Counted from the stretch's first letter, positions 51,096 through 59,086 are shown. The stretch is DNA of 59,086 bases from Cellulomonas avistercoris (GCF_014836445.1 NZ_JACSQV010000007.1:38567-97652), one strand, 5' to 3'. The notes: a model not told the origin generated them from the letters alone. Numbers and translations are program-made.

Positions 51096-51467
51096 GTGCC
51101 CGACGACCCCCGCCCCGCCGACGACCCCCGCCCGGACGACGTGCCCTCCGGCCACCCCGACGAGGCCGAGCTCGCACGTGCCGCCGTGCCGGCGAGCGTG
51201 CGGCGTGCACCGCGCTACGGCGCGTTCATGGTCGCAGGCGCCCTCGTCGGCGTCGTCGTCGCGCTCGTGGTGGCGTTCGCGACGTCGCACGACAGCGGCG
51301 TGAGCAGCCAGGACGGCGGCATCCTGCCGTTCCTCGGCGGCCAGAACGGCGTCCGCTGGGTGCTGGCGCTCACCGGCGCCGTCGTCGGCGCGTTCGTCGG
51401 GGGCGCGCTCGCGGTGCTCGCCGACCGGCGCAGCCTGCGGCGTCGGCGCCCCGCGCCGCAGGACTGA
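51096..51467 (+). CDS. small membrane protein upstream of purF
   Basis: A 123-aa protein with a Pro/Asp-rich cytosolic N-terminus (1-38) and two membrane helices (about 44-63 and 88-112), ending in basic RRRR. No named family, but a similar gene commonly precedes purF in this group of bacteria. TAGGAT (51084-51089) lies six bases before GTG 51096, a clear leaderless promoter, so it has its own start point even though the SCP2-like gene is only 14 bases upstream. Confidence 0.76.
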   Translation: MPDDPRPADDPRPDDVPSGHPDEAELARAAVPASVRRAPRYGAFMVAGALVGVVVALVVAFATSHDSGVSSQDGGILPFLGGQNGVRWVLALTGAVVGAFVGGALAVLADRRSLRRRRPAPQD

Positions 51468-51535
51468 CCCCCGCCGGGCGACCGCCCGGTGGACCCGCGG
51501 CGCGCGTCGCGGCACCGGTGTGCCACCATGGTGGC

Positions 51536-53083
51536 GTGGCCCCCCGCGCAGACGGACGTCTCAACCACGACCTTCTACCCGGCGAGAAAGGCCCGCAGGA
51601 TGCCTGCGGCGTCTTCGGCGTCTGGGCTCCCGGCGAAGAGGTGGCGAAGCTCACCTACTTCGGCCTCTACGCGTTGCAGCACCGCGGGCAGGAGTCCGCG
51701 GGCATCGCGACGTCGAACGGCTCGCAGCTGCTCGTCTACAAGGACATGGGGCTGGTCTCCCAGGTCTTCGACGAGACGGCGCTGAACGCCCTGCAGGGGC
51801 ACATCGCCATCGGTCACACGCGCTACTCGACGACCGGCGGGTCGACGTGGGAGAACGCGCAGCCGACGCTCGGCGCGACCGCCGCGGGCACCGTCGCCCT
51901 CGGGCACAACGGCAACCTCACCAACTCCGCCGAGCTCGTCGACCTCGTCGCGGAGCGGTACGGCAGCCAGCGCCGCGGCGAGCTCGCGCGCGGCAACACG
52001 ACCGACACCGCGCTCATCACGGCCCTGCTCGCGGGCGACCCCGACCACACGCTCGAGGCGACGGCGCTCGAGGTGCTGCCGCGCCTGCGCGGGGCGTTCT
52101 GCCTGGTCTTCATGGACGAGCGCACGCTGTACGCCGCACGCGACCCGCAGGGAGTGCGCCCGCTCGTGCTGGGCCGTCTCGAGCGCGGCTGGGTCGTCGC
52201 GTCCGAGACCTCCGCCCTGGACATCGTCGGTGCCTCGTACGTGCGTGAGGTCGAGCCGGGCGAGTTCATCGCGATCGACGCCGAGGGGCTGCGGTCCACG
52301 CGGTTCGCACCCATCGACCGCGCCGGCTGCGTCTTCGAGTACGTGTACCTCGCGCGGCCCGACACGACGATCAACGGCCGCTCGGTCCACGCGGCCCGCG
52401 TCGAGATGGGCCGCCGCCTGGCCGTCGAGCACCCCGTCGAGGCCGACCTGGTGATCCCGGTCCCCGAGTCGGGCACGCCCGCGGCGGTGGGCTACGCCGC
52501 GAAGTCCGGCATCCCGTTCGGCCAGGGACTGACGAAGAACGCCTACGTCGGGCGCACGTTCATCCAGCCGTCGCAGACCCTGCGCCAGCTCGGCATCCGC
52601 CTCAAGCTCAACCCGCTCAAGGACGTCATCCGCGGCAAGCGGCTCGTGGTCGTCGACGACACCATCGTGCGCGGCAACACGCAGCGGGCGCTGGTCCGGA
52701 TGCTGCGCGAGTCGGGGGCTGCCGAGGTCCACATCCGGATCACCGCGCCGCCCGTGAAGTGGCCGTGCTTCTACGGCATCGACTTCGCGTCGCGCGCCGA
52801 GCTCATCGCCAACGGCCTGGGGGTCGAGGAGATCGCCCGGTCCCTGGGCGCCGACTCGCTGGGCTACCTGTCCGAGGAGGGCATGATCACCGCCACCGAG
52901 CAGCCCGCGTCGCAGCTGTGCACCGCGTGCTTCAGCGGCCACTACCCGATCGAGCTGCCGCCGTCGGAGCAGCTGGGCAAGCACCTGCTCGAGCAGAACG
53001 AGCTGCCCCTGGGGCAGCCGGAGGACGGCCTGCTCAGCATCGTCCCGGCGACCGGTGGCGCGACCGCGCTCGAGCACCCGTGA
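51536..53083 (+). CDS. purF: amidophosphoribosyltransferase
   Basis: First committed step of purine synthesis: PRPP to phosphoribosylamine. The 515-aa protein has a 23-residue N-terminal propeptide before DACGVFGVW, whose Cys24 becomes the N-terminal glutaminase nucleophile. The PRPP motif is LVVVDDTIVRGNTQR near residue 372. CTACFSGHYP near the C-terminus gives iron-sulfur cluster cysteines as in the Bacillus-type enzyme. GTG 51536 is chosen, with CACCAT six bases upstream; a start six codons earlier is possible. It overlaps purM by four bases. Confidence 0.97.
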   Translation: MAPRADGRLNHDLLPGEKGPQDACGVFGVWAPGEEVAKLTYFGLYALQHRGQESAGIATSNGSQLLVYKDMGLVSQVFDETALNALQGHIAIGHTRYSTTGGSTWENAQPTLGATAAGTVALGHNGNLTNSAELVDLVAERYGSQRRGELARGNTTDTALITALLAGDPDHTLEATALEVLPRLRGAFCLVFMDERTLYAARDPQGVRPLVLGRLERGWVVASETSALDIVGASYVREVEPGEFIAIDAEGLRSTRFAPIDRAGCVFEYVYLARPDTTINGRSVHAARVEMGRRLAVEHPVEADLVIPVPESGTPAAVGYAAKSGIPFGQGLTKNAYVGRTFIQPSQTLRQLGIRLKLNPLKDVIRGKRLVVVDDTIVRGNTQRALVRMLRESGAAEVHIRITAPPVKWPCFYGIDFASRAELIANGLGVEEIARSLGADSLGYLSEEGMITATEQPASQLCTACFSGHYPIELPPSEQLGKHLLEQNELPLGQPEDGLLSIVPATGGATALEHP

Positions 53084-54201
53084 GCGCCACGCAGCCGGTC
53101 ACGTACGCCTCCGCGGGCGTCGACACCGAGGCGGGCGACCGGGCCGTCGAGCTCATGAAGGACGCCGTGCGCGCCACCCACGGACCGCAGGTCCTCGGTG
53201 GCGTCGGCGGCTTCGCCGGTCTGTACGACGCCTCGGTCCTCACGCGCTACCGCCGGCCGCTGCTCGCGACGTCCACGGACGGCGTGGGCACCAAGGTCGC
53301 CATCGCGCAGGCGATGGACGTGCACGACACCATCGGCTTCGACCTCGTCGGGATGGTCGTCGACGACATCGTCGTGGTCGGCGCGCGGCCGCTGTTCATG
53401 ACGGACTACATCGCGTGCGGCAAGGTCGTCCCGGAGCGCATCGCCGACGTGGTGCGCGGCATCGCGGCCGCCTGCTCGGCCGCGGGCACCGCGCTGGTCG
53501 GCGGGGAGACCGCCGAGCACCCCGGCCTGCTGGGGCCCGACGAGTACGACGTGGCCGGTGCTGCGACGGGTGTCGTCGAGGCGGACGAGCTGCTGGGTCC
53601 CGAGCGCGTGCGCGCGGGCGACGTCCTGGTGGCCCTCGGGTCGTCCGGGCTGCACTCCAACGGGTACTCGCTCGTGCGGCGCGTGGTGCAGGTCGCCGGG
53701 TGGGGCCTGGAGCGCCACGTGGACGAGCTGGGACGCACGCTGGGCGAGGAGCTGCTGGAGCCGACCCGGGTCTACGCGGCGGACTGCCTGGCGCTCGTCG
53801 AGGAGTTCGGTCCCGACCGCGTCCACGTCTTCAGCCACGTCACCGGCGGTGGCCTCGCGGCCAACGTCGCGCGCGTGCTGCCGCCCGGGCTGGTGGCCGA
53901 CGTCGACCGCGCCTCGTGGGTGCTGCCGCCCGTCTTCAGCCTGGTGCAGGGGCTCGGCGCGGTCCCCTGGGGGGACCTGGAGAACACGCTCAACCTCGGG
54001 GTCGGCATGGTCGCCGTCGTGTCGGCCGACGTCGTCGACGACGTGCAGCGTGCCGCCGGGCTCCGCGGCATGCCCGCGTGGGTCCTGGGGAGCGTGCGGG
54101 AGCAGCGGGACGACGACGCGACCGCCGCGGGCGTCGTGGCGGGCACGAAGGGCGTCCAGGGCGGCGCCGTGCGCCTGCACGGCGCCTACCGCGTGGGCTG
54201 A
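53080..54201 (+). CDS. purM: phosphoribosylformylglycinamidine cyclo-ligase (AIR synthase)
   Basis: Converts FGAM to AIR with ATP. The 373-aa protein starts at GTG 53080 inside the purF stop (GTGA). TYASAGVDTEAGDRAVELMK opens it; LLATSTDGVGTKVAIAQ, DIVVVGARPLFMTDYIACGK and ALVGGETAEHPG are the conserved segments, and HVFSHVTGGGLAANVARVLP follows. Length is normal. The purF-purM pair ends at a strong terminator. Confidence 0.97.
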   Translation: MSATQPVTYASAGVDTEAGDRAVELMKDAVRATHGPQVLGGVGGFAGLYDASVLTRYRRPLLATSTDGVGTKVAIAQAMDVHDTIGFDLVGMVVDDIVVVGARPLFMTDYIACGKVVPERIADVVRGIAAACSAAGTALVGGETAEHPGLLGPDEYDVAGAATGVVEADELLGPERVRAGDVLVALGSSGLHSNGYSLVRRVVQVAGWGLERHVDELGRTLGEELLEPTRVYAADCLALVEEFGPDRVHVFSHVTGGGLAANVARVLPPGLVADVDRASWVLPPVFSLVQGLGAVPWGDLENTLNLGVGMVAVVSADVVDDVQRAAGLRGMPAWVLGSVREQRDDDATAAGVVAGTKGVQGGAVRLHGAYRVG

Positions 54202-54249
54202 CCACGGGCTGCCGCGTCGGCCGACCACGCGGCAGGGCTGACGACACGG

Positions 54250-54283
54250 CACGGCCCGAGCAGACAAGTCTGCTCGGGCCGTG
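54250..54283 (+). terminator. purF-purM terminator
   Basis: A perfect 16-bp stem (CACGGCCCGAGCAGAC and its complement, 54250-54265 and 54268-54283) with a two-base loop, 49 bases after the purM stop. Confidence 0.88.
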
Positions 54284-54412
54284 AGCCTCGGCGTCGTCGA
54301 GGCCGGGGCGACGTCCGCTCGCGCCAGGTCGTCGGCGTGCGAGGGGACTCCGTCAGGACGCGGGTGCGGCGGGTGCGGCGTGCGACCGGGTCAGGATCGC
54401 CGCCCCGCGTGG

Positions 54413-54619
54413 TCAGCGGTCCTCGTCACCGGGCCAGCCCCAGCCGGGCGGGTCGTCGTCGTCCGTGGTCACCGCGCTGCGGCGGCTGTCCGTGACGACA
54501 TCGTTGCGGCTACGCGACGAGAGCTCCTGCTCGAGGGCTCGGTAGTTCGTGTCGGGGCTGAAGTACTTCAGCTCCCGGGCGACCTTCGTCTGCTTTGCCT
54601 TCTGACGGCCGCGCCCCAT
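54413..54619 (-). CDS. DUF3073 family protein
   Basis: A 68-aa actinobacterial protein. MGRGRQKAKQTKVARELKYF and SPDTNYRALEQEL are the family signature, followed by an acidic, Trp-containing tail (PPGWGWPGDEDR). Function is unknown; the gene is usually found between purM and bldC, as here. The start is ATG 54619 (GGGGG a few bases ahead); a TACCGT box on the reverse strand at 54707-54712 may be its promoter. Confidence 0.9.
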   Translation of the reverse strand: MGRGRQKAKQTKVARELKYFSPDTNYRALEQELSSRSRNDVVTDSRRSAVTTDDDDPPGWGWPGDEDR

Positions 54620-55314
54620 GGCATCGACCCCCTCTAACGTGGAAGCGGGGCGGCTCCGTGCTGACACGTGCGGCCCCGGGGTGCTGTTGAGTCTCTTCGT
54701 GTGGCAACGGTACATGGTCGCGATCCATTCCGACCACCTGCGTCGGGTGGGCTCCGCCACGTCCGCCGGCGGTGCGGCGTTTTCGTGACCGTGGGGCAGC
54801 GCTTCGTGACTCCGTGGTGCTCCCGGGGTCGCGCGACGGCGGGCCGGGGCCCGCGCATGCCCGTTTTCGGCCGTCTCGGGATGTGAGTTACATCACAATA
54901 TGGCACCCTTCGCGGCGCGGGAGCGCGTCCATGGTCCAGGTGTTCACCCACGTCGCAGCGTCGAGGCGCTTCGACTTGGCGCGTCTGCGCTGGTCACGGC
55001 GTCGGCCCCCGAGTGCGTCCTCGGGCGGGCGAAATCCGCCGCGCGACGGACGTCACACGAACAGGCGACAACGACTCAGCCGTCCGAGGAGATGTGTCCC
55101 GATTCGGACGGGTTTAGGGTAGGTGCATCGACGCTGCCCCAGGGATGTGGCGATGGTCGCGACCGCCCTGGGTCACCTGTCTGGAGGCAGAGCGCACGTC
55201 GCCGACGTGTCCTGGAGTGCCCGATGTGTCAGATTCAGTACCAAGCCGCGCAGCCCCGAGGCGCAACGTGTCCGGAAGGCGCATGTCGGGGCGGCTAGAC
55301 AAGGGAGGTACGCA
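54620..55314. other. long intergenic region between DUF3073 and bldC
   Basis: About 695 bases without a convincing gene; the open frames here lack start sites and codon bias. It holds a CRP-like palindrome (54882-54897) and a TAGGGT -10 box at 55115-55120, which would give bldC a leader of about 190 bases. The part around 54850-55110 is less GC-rich than the rest of the window. A short regulatory RNA is possible, but none was recognised. Confidence 0.5.
54882..54897. promoter_or_regulatory. CRP/GlxR-type binding site
   Basis: TGTGAGTTACATCACA is the textbook TGTGA-N6-TCACA palindrome of cAMP-receptor-family regulators, with both half-sites perfect. Such a site is unlikely by chance at this GC content. 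It lies about 430 bases before the bldC start and about 220 before its likely promoter. Confidence 0.7.
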
Positions 55315-55530
55315 GTGTCCACCACGCACTCGTCCGATGCAGAGGCCCTGCTGACACCGTCCGAGGTGGCGACCCTGTTCCGGGTCGACCCCAAGACGGT
55401 CACCCGCTGGGCCAAGTCCGGCAAGCTGTCCTCGATCCGCACGCTCGGCGGTCACCGCCGCTACCGCGAGTCCGAGGTCCGTGAGCTGCTGAACGGCGTT
55501 CCCCAGCCGAGGTCCAACCCGCAGTCCTGA
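55315..55530 (+). CDS. bldC: developmental regulator BldC (MerR-like)
   Basis: A 71-aa protein with a single MerR-type winged helix-turn-helix: LLTPSEVATLFRVDPKTVTR then WAKSGKLSSIRTLGGHRRYRESEVRELL. BldC controls development in Streptomyces and is widely conserved in actinobacteria. GTG 55315 is preceded by AGGGAGG; the frame extends upstream but only with non-conserved sequence. The long untranslated leader and the distant CRP-like site suggest complex control. Confidence 0.94.
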   Translation: MSTTHSSDAEALLTPSEVATLFRVDPKTVTRWAKSGKLSSIRTLGGHRRYRESEVRELLNGVPQPRSNPQS

Positions 55531-55644
55531 GCTCCACGGAGCCGACCGCCCGGAGGTCCGGCGCGCACCGCGGGGGAGTGCGCGTGACACCGACGGCCGG
55601 GCTCCGCCGCCCCACCACGGTGGGGCAGCGGCGGGACCGCACGT

Positions 55645-55700
55645 ACGACGGCCGCTGCCGGTGGCCCCGGGACCCGGGGAAGCCTGGCAGCGGCCGTCGT
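55645..55700. terminator. large hairpin after bldC
   Basis: A 15-bp perfect stem (ACGACGGCCGCTGCC, 55645-55659, with 55686-55700). Its loop contains a smaller CCCCGGG/CCCGGGG hairpin. Another stem-loop (GCCGCCCCACC with GTGGGGCAGCGGC, about 55606-55633) precedes it. Either may end bldC transcription and that of the convergent genes. Confidence 0.75.
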
Positions 55701-55781
55701 CGCGTCTGCGGCTGTCGTGCGCGCAGGGGCGCATCGGTGGGTCCTAGGGCGCCTCGCAGGCGCCAGGCCCGCCCGCCCCCG

Positions 55782-56069
55782 TCAGTGCCGGGTCGCCCGC
55801 CGCACGACGCCCACGACCACCAGGGCCACGACCGCGCCGGCGATGACGAGCACCTTGCGAGCGCGTGCGCGGTCCTCGGGCAGCGCGGCGTCGTCGGTGG
55901 CGTCGAAGACGAGGCGGCGGCCCTTCTGCTGCAGGCGCTCGACCTGCCGCCGGGGGTCCGCCTCGGCGACGAGCGCGTCGACGGTGGCGGCGAGCTGCTC
56001 GCGCGCCAGGGTCACCTCGGCCTCGAGCGCCGCGACGTGCGCGGGCGGGATCGTGTCCTTGTCGCTCAC
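55782..56069 (-). CDS. DUF3618 protein
   Basis: A 95-aa protein with an N-terminal helix VAALEAEVTLAREQLAATVDALVAEADPRRQVER typical of DUF3618, and a C-terminal membrane segment (KVLVIAGAVVALVVVGVVRRAT). Function is unknown. It starts at GTG 56069 inside the stop of the holin-like gene (GTGA overlap); the two, with the next upstream membrane protein, form a small cell-envelope operon common in actinobacteria. Confidence 0.83.
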   Translation of the reverse strand: MSDKDTIPPAHVAALEAEVTLAREQLAATVDALVAEADPRRQVERLQQKGRRLVFDATDDAALPEDRARARKVLVIAGAVVALVVVGVVRRATRH

Positions 56070-56500
56070 CGGTGCAGCCCCTTCTTGACGGTGTCCACGT
56101 CCTCCTGCAGGTTCTCCATCGCACGCTCGGGGACCGGTGGCGCCCCCTTCTTGACGTGCCTGACGCCCAGCAGGGCGAGCACGGCGGTGACCAGCAGCAG
56201 CACGACCGAGACGATCAGCGCCGCGAGCCACGCGGGCACGACGTTCGCCAGCCCGATGATCGCCGTCGCGATGAACGCGCTCAGCGTGTAGAGGGCGAGC
56301 ACGCCCGCGCCGGCGAGCAGACCGGCACCGACGCCCATCTGCTGGGCCTTGGCCGTCATCTCGCCCTTCGCGAGCGCGATCTCGGCGCGCACGAGGCGGG
56401 TGGCCTGCTCGCTCAGGTCGCCGACCAGGCGCCCGAGCGACCGGGCGTCTTCGGGCGCGTCGGAACGCGTGTCGCTCGCCCATCCGGAGTGCGTGACCAT
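56066..56500 (-). CDS. phage-holin-superfamily membrane protein (actinobacterial type)
   Basis: A 144-aa protein matching the actinobacterial 'putative holin' superfamily 3 domain. ARSLGRLVGDLSEQATRLVRAEIALAKGEM is its conserved amphipathic helix, and two membrane segments follow (about 57-80 and 90-113). Despite the family name it is a chromosomal envelope protein, not a prophage gene. The start is ATG 56500 with GAGGAAGG upstream. It is coupled to the DUF3618 gene. Confidence 0.84.
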   Translation of the reverse strand: MVTHSGWASDTRSDAPEDARSLGRLVGDLSEQATRLVRAEIALAKGEMTAKAQQMGVGAGLLAGAGVLALYTLSAFIATAIIGLANVVPAWLAALIVSVVLLLVTAVLALLGVRHVKKGAPPVPERAMENLQEDVDTVKKGLHR

Positions 56501-56605
56501 TCGACGACCTTCCTCACCTGCAGGGACGGTTGATGCCGGAGCATCAGTCTGCAGGTACCGCCGCATCCGCGCGACGCGACGCGCAGCGGGGGAGGGGTCG
56601 ACGGC

Positions 56606-57037
56606 TCAGTCGGCCCAGGGGTGGACGAGCTCCTCGGCGGGGTGGGTGCTCGGCGGCACGGGGATGACCGGGTTGCCGACGGGGAGCATCGCGCGGCCCC
56701 AGGCCGCGGCACCGGCGGCGAGCAGGACCAGCGCGGCCCCGACGAGCAGCGCCGACAGCCACAGCGGCATGACGTGCGCGACGCCCACCACGGCGGCGAG
56801 CGCGAAGAGCGCGATGCCGATCACGGTCAGCAGCGCGGCCGCGCCGAAGGCGATCGCCGAGGGCCGGATGCGGACGGCGCGGGTGCGCATGCTGGCGCCG
56901 ACGGCGTCCAGCTCGTGCTGGACCGCGGCGCGCATCTTGTCCTCCACCCGCTCGAACCGGTCCCGGGCGCGCTCCGCCAGAGGGTCGGTGAGCCGGTCGA
57001 GCATGCGGGGGCGGGGGCGGTCGGTCGTCGTGGTCAC
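56606..57037 (-). CDS. small membrane protein of the holin/DUF3618 group
   Basis: A 143-aa protein. Residues 8-60 are a charged helix (DRLTDPLAERARDRFERVED), then two membrane helices (about 68-93 and 96-118) and a Pro-rich tail ending in HPWAD. It resembles holin-superfamily proteins in layout but no family is certain. GTG 57037 with GAGGA upstream is preferred over ATG 57073. It reads in the same direction as the two genes downstream and is probably part of the same envelope-stress operon. Confidence 0.7.
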   Translation of the reverse strand: MTTTTDRPRPRMLDRLTDPLAERARDRFERVEDKMRAAVQHELDAVGASMRTRAVRIRPSAIAFGAAALLTVIGIALFALAAVVGVAHVMPLWLSALLVGAALVLLAAGAAAWGRAMLPVGNPVIPVPPSTHPAEELVHPWAD

Positions 57038-57244
57038 GGGAGTGTCCTCGTTCGGTAGGAGCTGTGCTCCCACCGTAGGTGCCCAGGTGCACGCCCCGGC
57101 CGGGACGATGGGCCCGGGTCGGCCGGTCGGGCGAGGCGTCCGCTGCCGTGGCGGCCACGCCGCGAGGGCGAGGGTGGCGGCCGGCGGCGCGGTCAGCGCC
57201 CGGACATGGCGACGGCCCCGGCGGGCGTCCCGCGGGGCCGTCTG

Positions 57245-57320
57245 TGGTGGCTCCGACCGGCGTCGATCCGGTGACCTTTCGATTTTCAGTCGAACGCTCT
57301 ACCAACTGAGCTACAGAGCC
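57245..57320 (-). tRNA. tRNA-Phe (GAA)
   Basis: On the reverse strand the sequence begins GGCTCTGTAGCTCAGTTGGT and has anticodon loop CTGAAAA (GAA) and T-arm GTTCGA-like GATCGACGCC; the CCA end is encoded. All four arms pair. The 5' end is at 57320. Confidence 0.95.
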
Positions 57321-57360
57321 TCGCAACGAGTGAACCGGCCTCTCGGCCGGTCCCTCGCAG

Positions 57361-57434
57361 CGACCCCGACGGGACTTGAACCCGCGACCTCCGCCGTGAC
57401 AGGGCGGCGCGCTAACCAACTGCGCTACGGGGCC
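57361..57434 (-). tRNA. tRNA-Asp (GTC)
   Basis: On the reverse strand it begins GGCCCCGTAGCGCAGTTGGT with anticodon loop CTGTCAC (GTC) and T-arm GGGTTCAAGTCCC. The acceptor stem GGCCCCG pairs with CGGGGTC and the CCA is not encoded. Confidence 0.95.
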
Positions 57435-57488
57435 TCGTGGTGGCCGTGACCACCCTAAAGCCTTCTTGCTGTGCTGCTGTCCTGCTCG

Positions 57489-57561
57489 TACCCCCAACGG
57501 GATTCGAACCCGTGCTACCGCCGTGAAAGGGCGGGGTCCTAGGCCGCTAGACGATGAGGGC
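57489..57561 (-). tRNA. tRNA-Glu (TTC)
   Basis: On the reverse strand it begins GCCCTCATCGTCTAGCGGCC with anticodon loop CTTTCAC (TTC) and T-arm GGGTTCGAATCCC. The first pair is G-U, usual for tRNA-Glu in this group, and the CCA is not encoded. It is the first of three tRNA genes read towards Asp and Phe. Confidence 0.95.
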
Positions 57562-57687
57562 GGGTTGTCCGCCCCTGACGTCGAGGCGTCGGAAGACCGG
57601 TGATGAGCATACGGTCTGGTGGCCGTAACTCCAAAAGCGATGTCCTGCGTGCTGGTCAGCGGCTGTTCCGAGGGCAGGATGGTGCCC

Positions 57688-58041
57688 GTGGTGGACATGA
57701 CGCGCGAGGAGTTCGAGGACGCGGTCCGCGACGCCCTGGACGAGATCCCCGAGGAGCTCGCGGCGATGATGGACAACGTCGTCGTGCTCGTCGAGGACGA
57801 GGCGCCGTCGGACGAGCCGGACCTGCTCGGGCTGTACGAGGGGACCCCGCTGACCGAGCGGGGCGAGTTCTGGGCGGCCGGGTCGCTGCCGGACCGCATC
57901 TTCGTCTACCGGCTGCCCACGCTGGCGATCTGCGAGGACCGCGAGGAGGTGGTCGAGGAGGTCGCGATCACCGTGGTCCACGAGATCGCCCACCACTTCG
58001 GCATCGACGACGACAGGCTGCACGCCCTGGGCTGGGCGTAA
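57688..58041 (+). CDS. zincin-like metallopeptidase family protein
   Basis: A 117-aa protein of the DUF1025/metallopeptidase family. The conserved N-terminal part is FEDAVRDALDEIPEELAAMMDNVVVLVED and the zinc motif HEIAHHFG (HExxH) lies near the end, followed by GIDDDRLHALGWA. Proteolytic activity is unproven in the family. GTG 57688 is chosen since CAGGAT lies seven bases before it; ATG 57697 or 57679 are alternatives. It is divergent from the tRNA genes. Confidence 0.85.
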   Translation: MVDMTREEFEDAVRDALDEIPEELAAMMDNVVVLVEDEAPSDEPDLLGLYEGTPLTERGEFWAAGSLPDRIFVYRLPTLAICEDREEVVEEVAITVVHEIAHHFGIDDDRLHALGWA

Positions 58042-58111
58042 CCCCGGGGGCCAGCTAGCATCGCCGTGTGGCGATGAATGGACGGCTCCGGCGGCCGCGG
58101 AGGGCGGGCGC

Positions 58112-59029
58112 GTGACCGGCGGCCACTCGCACGGCCACCACGGCTCGGCCACGGCGCGGCACCGCGGCCGGCTCGCCTGGGTGCTGGCCCTGACCCTCCT
58201 CGTGATGACCGTCGAGGTCGTCGGCGGCGTCCTGTCCGGCTCGTTCGCGCTGCTCGCGGACGCGGGCCACATGCTCACGGACGCGGCGGGGCTGGCCGTC
58301 GCGCTCGCGGCCAGCATGCTCGCGACCCTGCCCGCGACCGCACGCCGGACGTTCGGCTGGCAGCGTGCCGAGATCCTCGCGGCCATGGTCAACGGCCTCG
58401 TCGTGGCGACGGTGGGCGTCCTCGTCCTCGTGGAGGGGGTCCGCCGCATCGCGCGGCCCACCGAGGTCGAGCCGCGCCTCATGCTCGTCGTCGCGCTCCT
58501 GGGACTGGCGGCCAACGGCGTCGGGCTCGCGCTGCTGCACCGCGGACGCGACGAGTCGCTCAACGTGCGCGGTGCCTACCTGGAGGTGCTGGGCGACGCG
58601 CTCGGGTCGGTCGCCGTCGTGGCGGCGGCGCTCGTCGTGCTCACGACCGGGTTCGCACGCGCCGACGGCATCGCGTCGGTCCTCATCGCGTGCCTCATCC
58701 TGCCCCGGGCCGTCCTGCTGCTGCGCGACGTCGCCGCCGTGCTGCTCGAGGCCACGCCCGTGGGCGTCGACCTCGACGTCGTGCGCGAGCACATGGCCGG
58801 TGTGCCGGGCGTCCTGGGCGTCCACGACCTGCACGCGTGGACCATCACGTCCGGGGTGCCGGTGCTGTCGGCCCACGTCGTCGTCGCGGACGAGGAGCTG
58901 GACCGCGCGGGCACCGGGCGCGTCCTGGACCACCTTCGGGCGTGCCTGTCCGGGCACTTCGACGTCGAGCACTGCACGTTCCAGCTCGAGCCCGTGTCGC
59001 ACGCGGGCGAGCAGGGCCTGCACCCCTGA
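58112..59029 (+). CDS. cation diffusion facilitator family transporter
   Basis: A 305-aa CDF transporter. A His-rich N-terminus (HSHGHHG) precedes six membrane helices. LLADAGHMLTDAAGLAVAL and YLEVLGDALGSVAVV hold the paired metal sites (HxxxD and DxxxD), and the C-terminal cytosolic domain has VHDLHAWTI. Zinc is the likely substrate, with cobalt or cadmium also possible. It would export metal in exchange for protons. GTG 58112 is the start; the last 57 bases of the window show no further gene. Confidence 0.93.
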   Translation: MTGGHSHGHHGSATARHRGRLAWVLALTLLVMTVEVVGGVLSGSFALLADAGHMLTDAAGLAVALAASMLATLPATARRTFGWQRAEILAAMVNGLVVATVGVLVLVEGVRRIARPTEVEPRLMLVVALLGLAANGVGLALLHRGRDESLNVRGAYLEVLGDALGSVAVVAAALVVLTTGFARADGIASVLIACLILPRAVLLLRDVAAVLLEATPVGVDLDVVREHMAGVPGVLGVHDLHAWTITSGVPVLSAHVVVADEELDRAGTGRVLDHLRACLSGHFDVEHCTFQLEPVSHAGEQGLHP

Positions 59030-59086
59030 GGTGCGACGGGTGGCGCGACGCCCCCTGTGTCGCGCCCCCGGTCGCCGCGGCCCCCC

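Noticed and set aside
56066..57037. Prophage remnant (holin-like genes)
   Set aside because: The holin-superfamily proteins here belong to the chromosomal actinobacterial type; no lysin, capsid, tail or integrase gene is near.
57245..57561. tRNA-associated integration site
   Set aside because: The three tRNA genes are intact, no partial tRNA copy or integrase is seen, and flanking genes are ordinary core genes.

Overview
The window is a stretch of a high-GC actinobacterial chromosome, most likely Cellulomonas or a close relative. The reasons are the roughly 75% GC with strong G/C third-position bias, many GTG starts, a BldC regulator, a DUF3073 gene beside purF-purM, and two tandem secreted cellulases of the C. 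fimi CenA type (CBM2, Pro/Thr linker, GH6). It is ordinary chromosome rather than a plasmid or prophage: no rRNA, CRISPR array, integrase or intact transposase was seen.

Layout. 0-7 kb: purC, a DNA/RNA endonuclease, a YtcJ-type amidohydrolase, purS-purQ, a double-GNAT protein, a DUF72 protein and a DUF1345 membrane protein. 7-16 kb is a sulfur-centred region: a leaderless nine-codon Cys-Cys peptide ahead of a luciferase-like protein remnant; metZ and a rhodanese under a SAM-I riboswitch; and a class V aminotransferase/cysteine desulfurase-like enzyme under a SAM-IV riboswitch. A GNAT/P-loop kinase fusion and a pentapeptide-like protein follow. 16-23 kb is a lipid cluster (MaoC hydratase, FabG4-type reductase, FadA2-type thiolase, divergent TetR and acyl-CoA oxidase) resembling the mycobacterial htdX-fabG4-fadA2 group. 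23-27 kb holds a pilin-anchor-like secreted protein coupled to a lipoprotein, then an Rhs fragment broken at both ends. 27-33 kb: a TetR/membrane-protein pair with twin operators, a metallo-beta-lactamase-fold protein, an alpha/beta hydrolase with a pyrimidine-dimer glycosylase, a DUF2599 lipoprotein and a sortase-anchored (LAXTG) protein. 33-41 kb: purL, three flavin/hydrolase genes, an RNB-domain nuclease, an M15 peptidase and rsgA. 41-46 kb: the duplicated cellulase cassette and gdhA. 46-51 kb: an MMPL exporter divergent from a two-component system. 51-59 kb: purF-purM, DUF3073, bldC, an envelope-protein trio, tRNA genes Glu, Asp and Phe, a zincin and a cation diffusion facilitator.

How it works together. 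Six purine genes (purC, S, Q, L, F, M) cover PRPP amidation (PurF), FGAM synthesis (PurSQL), AIR synthesis (PurM) and SAICAR synthesis (PurC), but lie in four places, with purL alone 29 kb from purSQ. Sulfur assimilation is controlled here by three kinds of RNA element (a cysteine-type leader peptide and two SAM riboswitch classes) within about 6 kb. A recurring feature is a TANNNT -10 box six to eight bases before the start codon, so many genes are probably transcribed without a 5' leader. The points most worth follow-up are the Cys-Cys leader peptide, the paired SAM riboswitches, the secreted protein/lipoprotein pair next to the broken Rhs gene, and a 43-bp intergenic repeat family.
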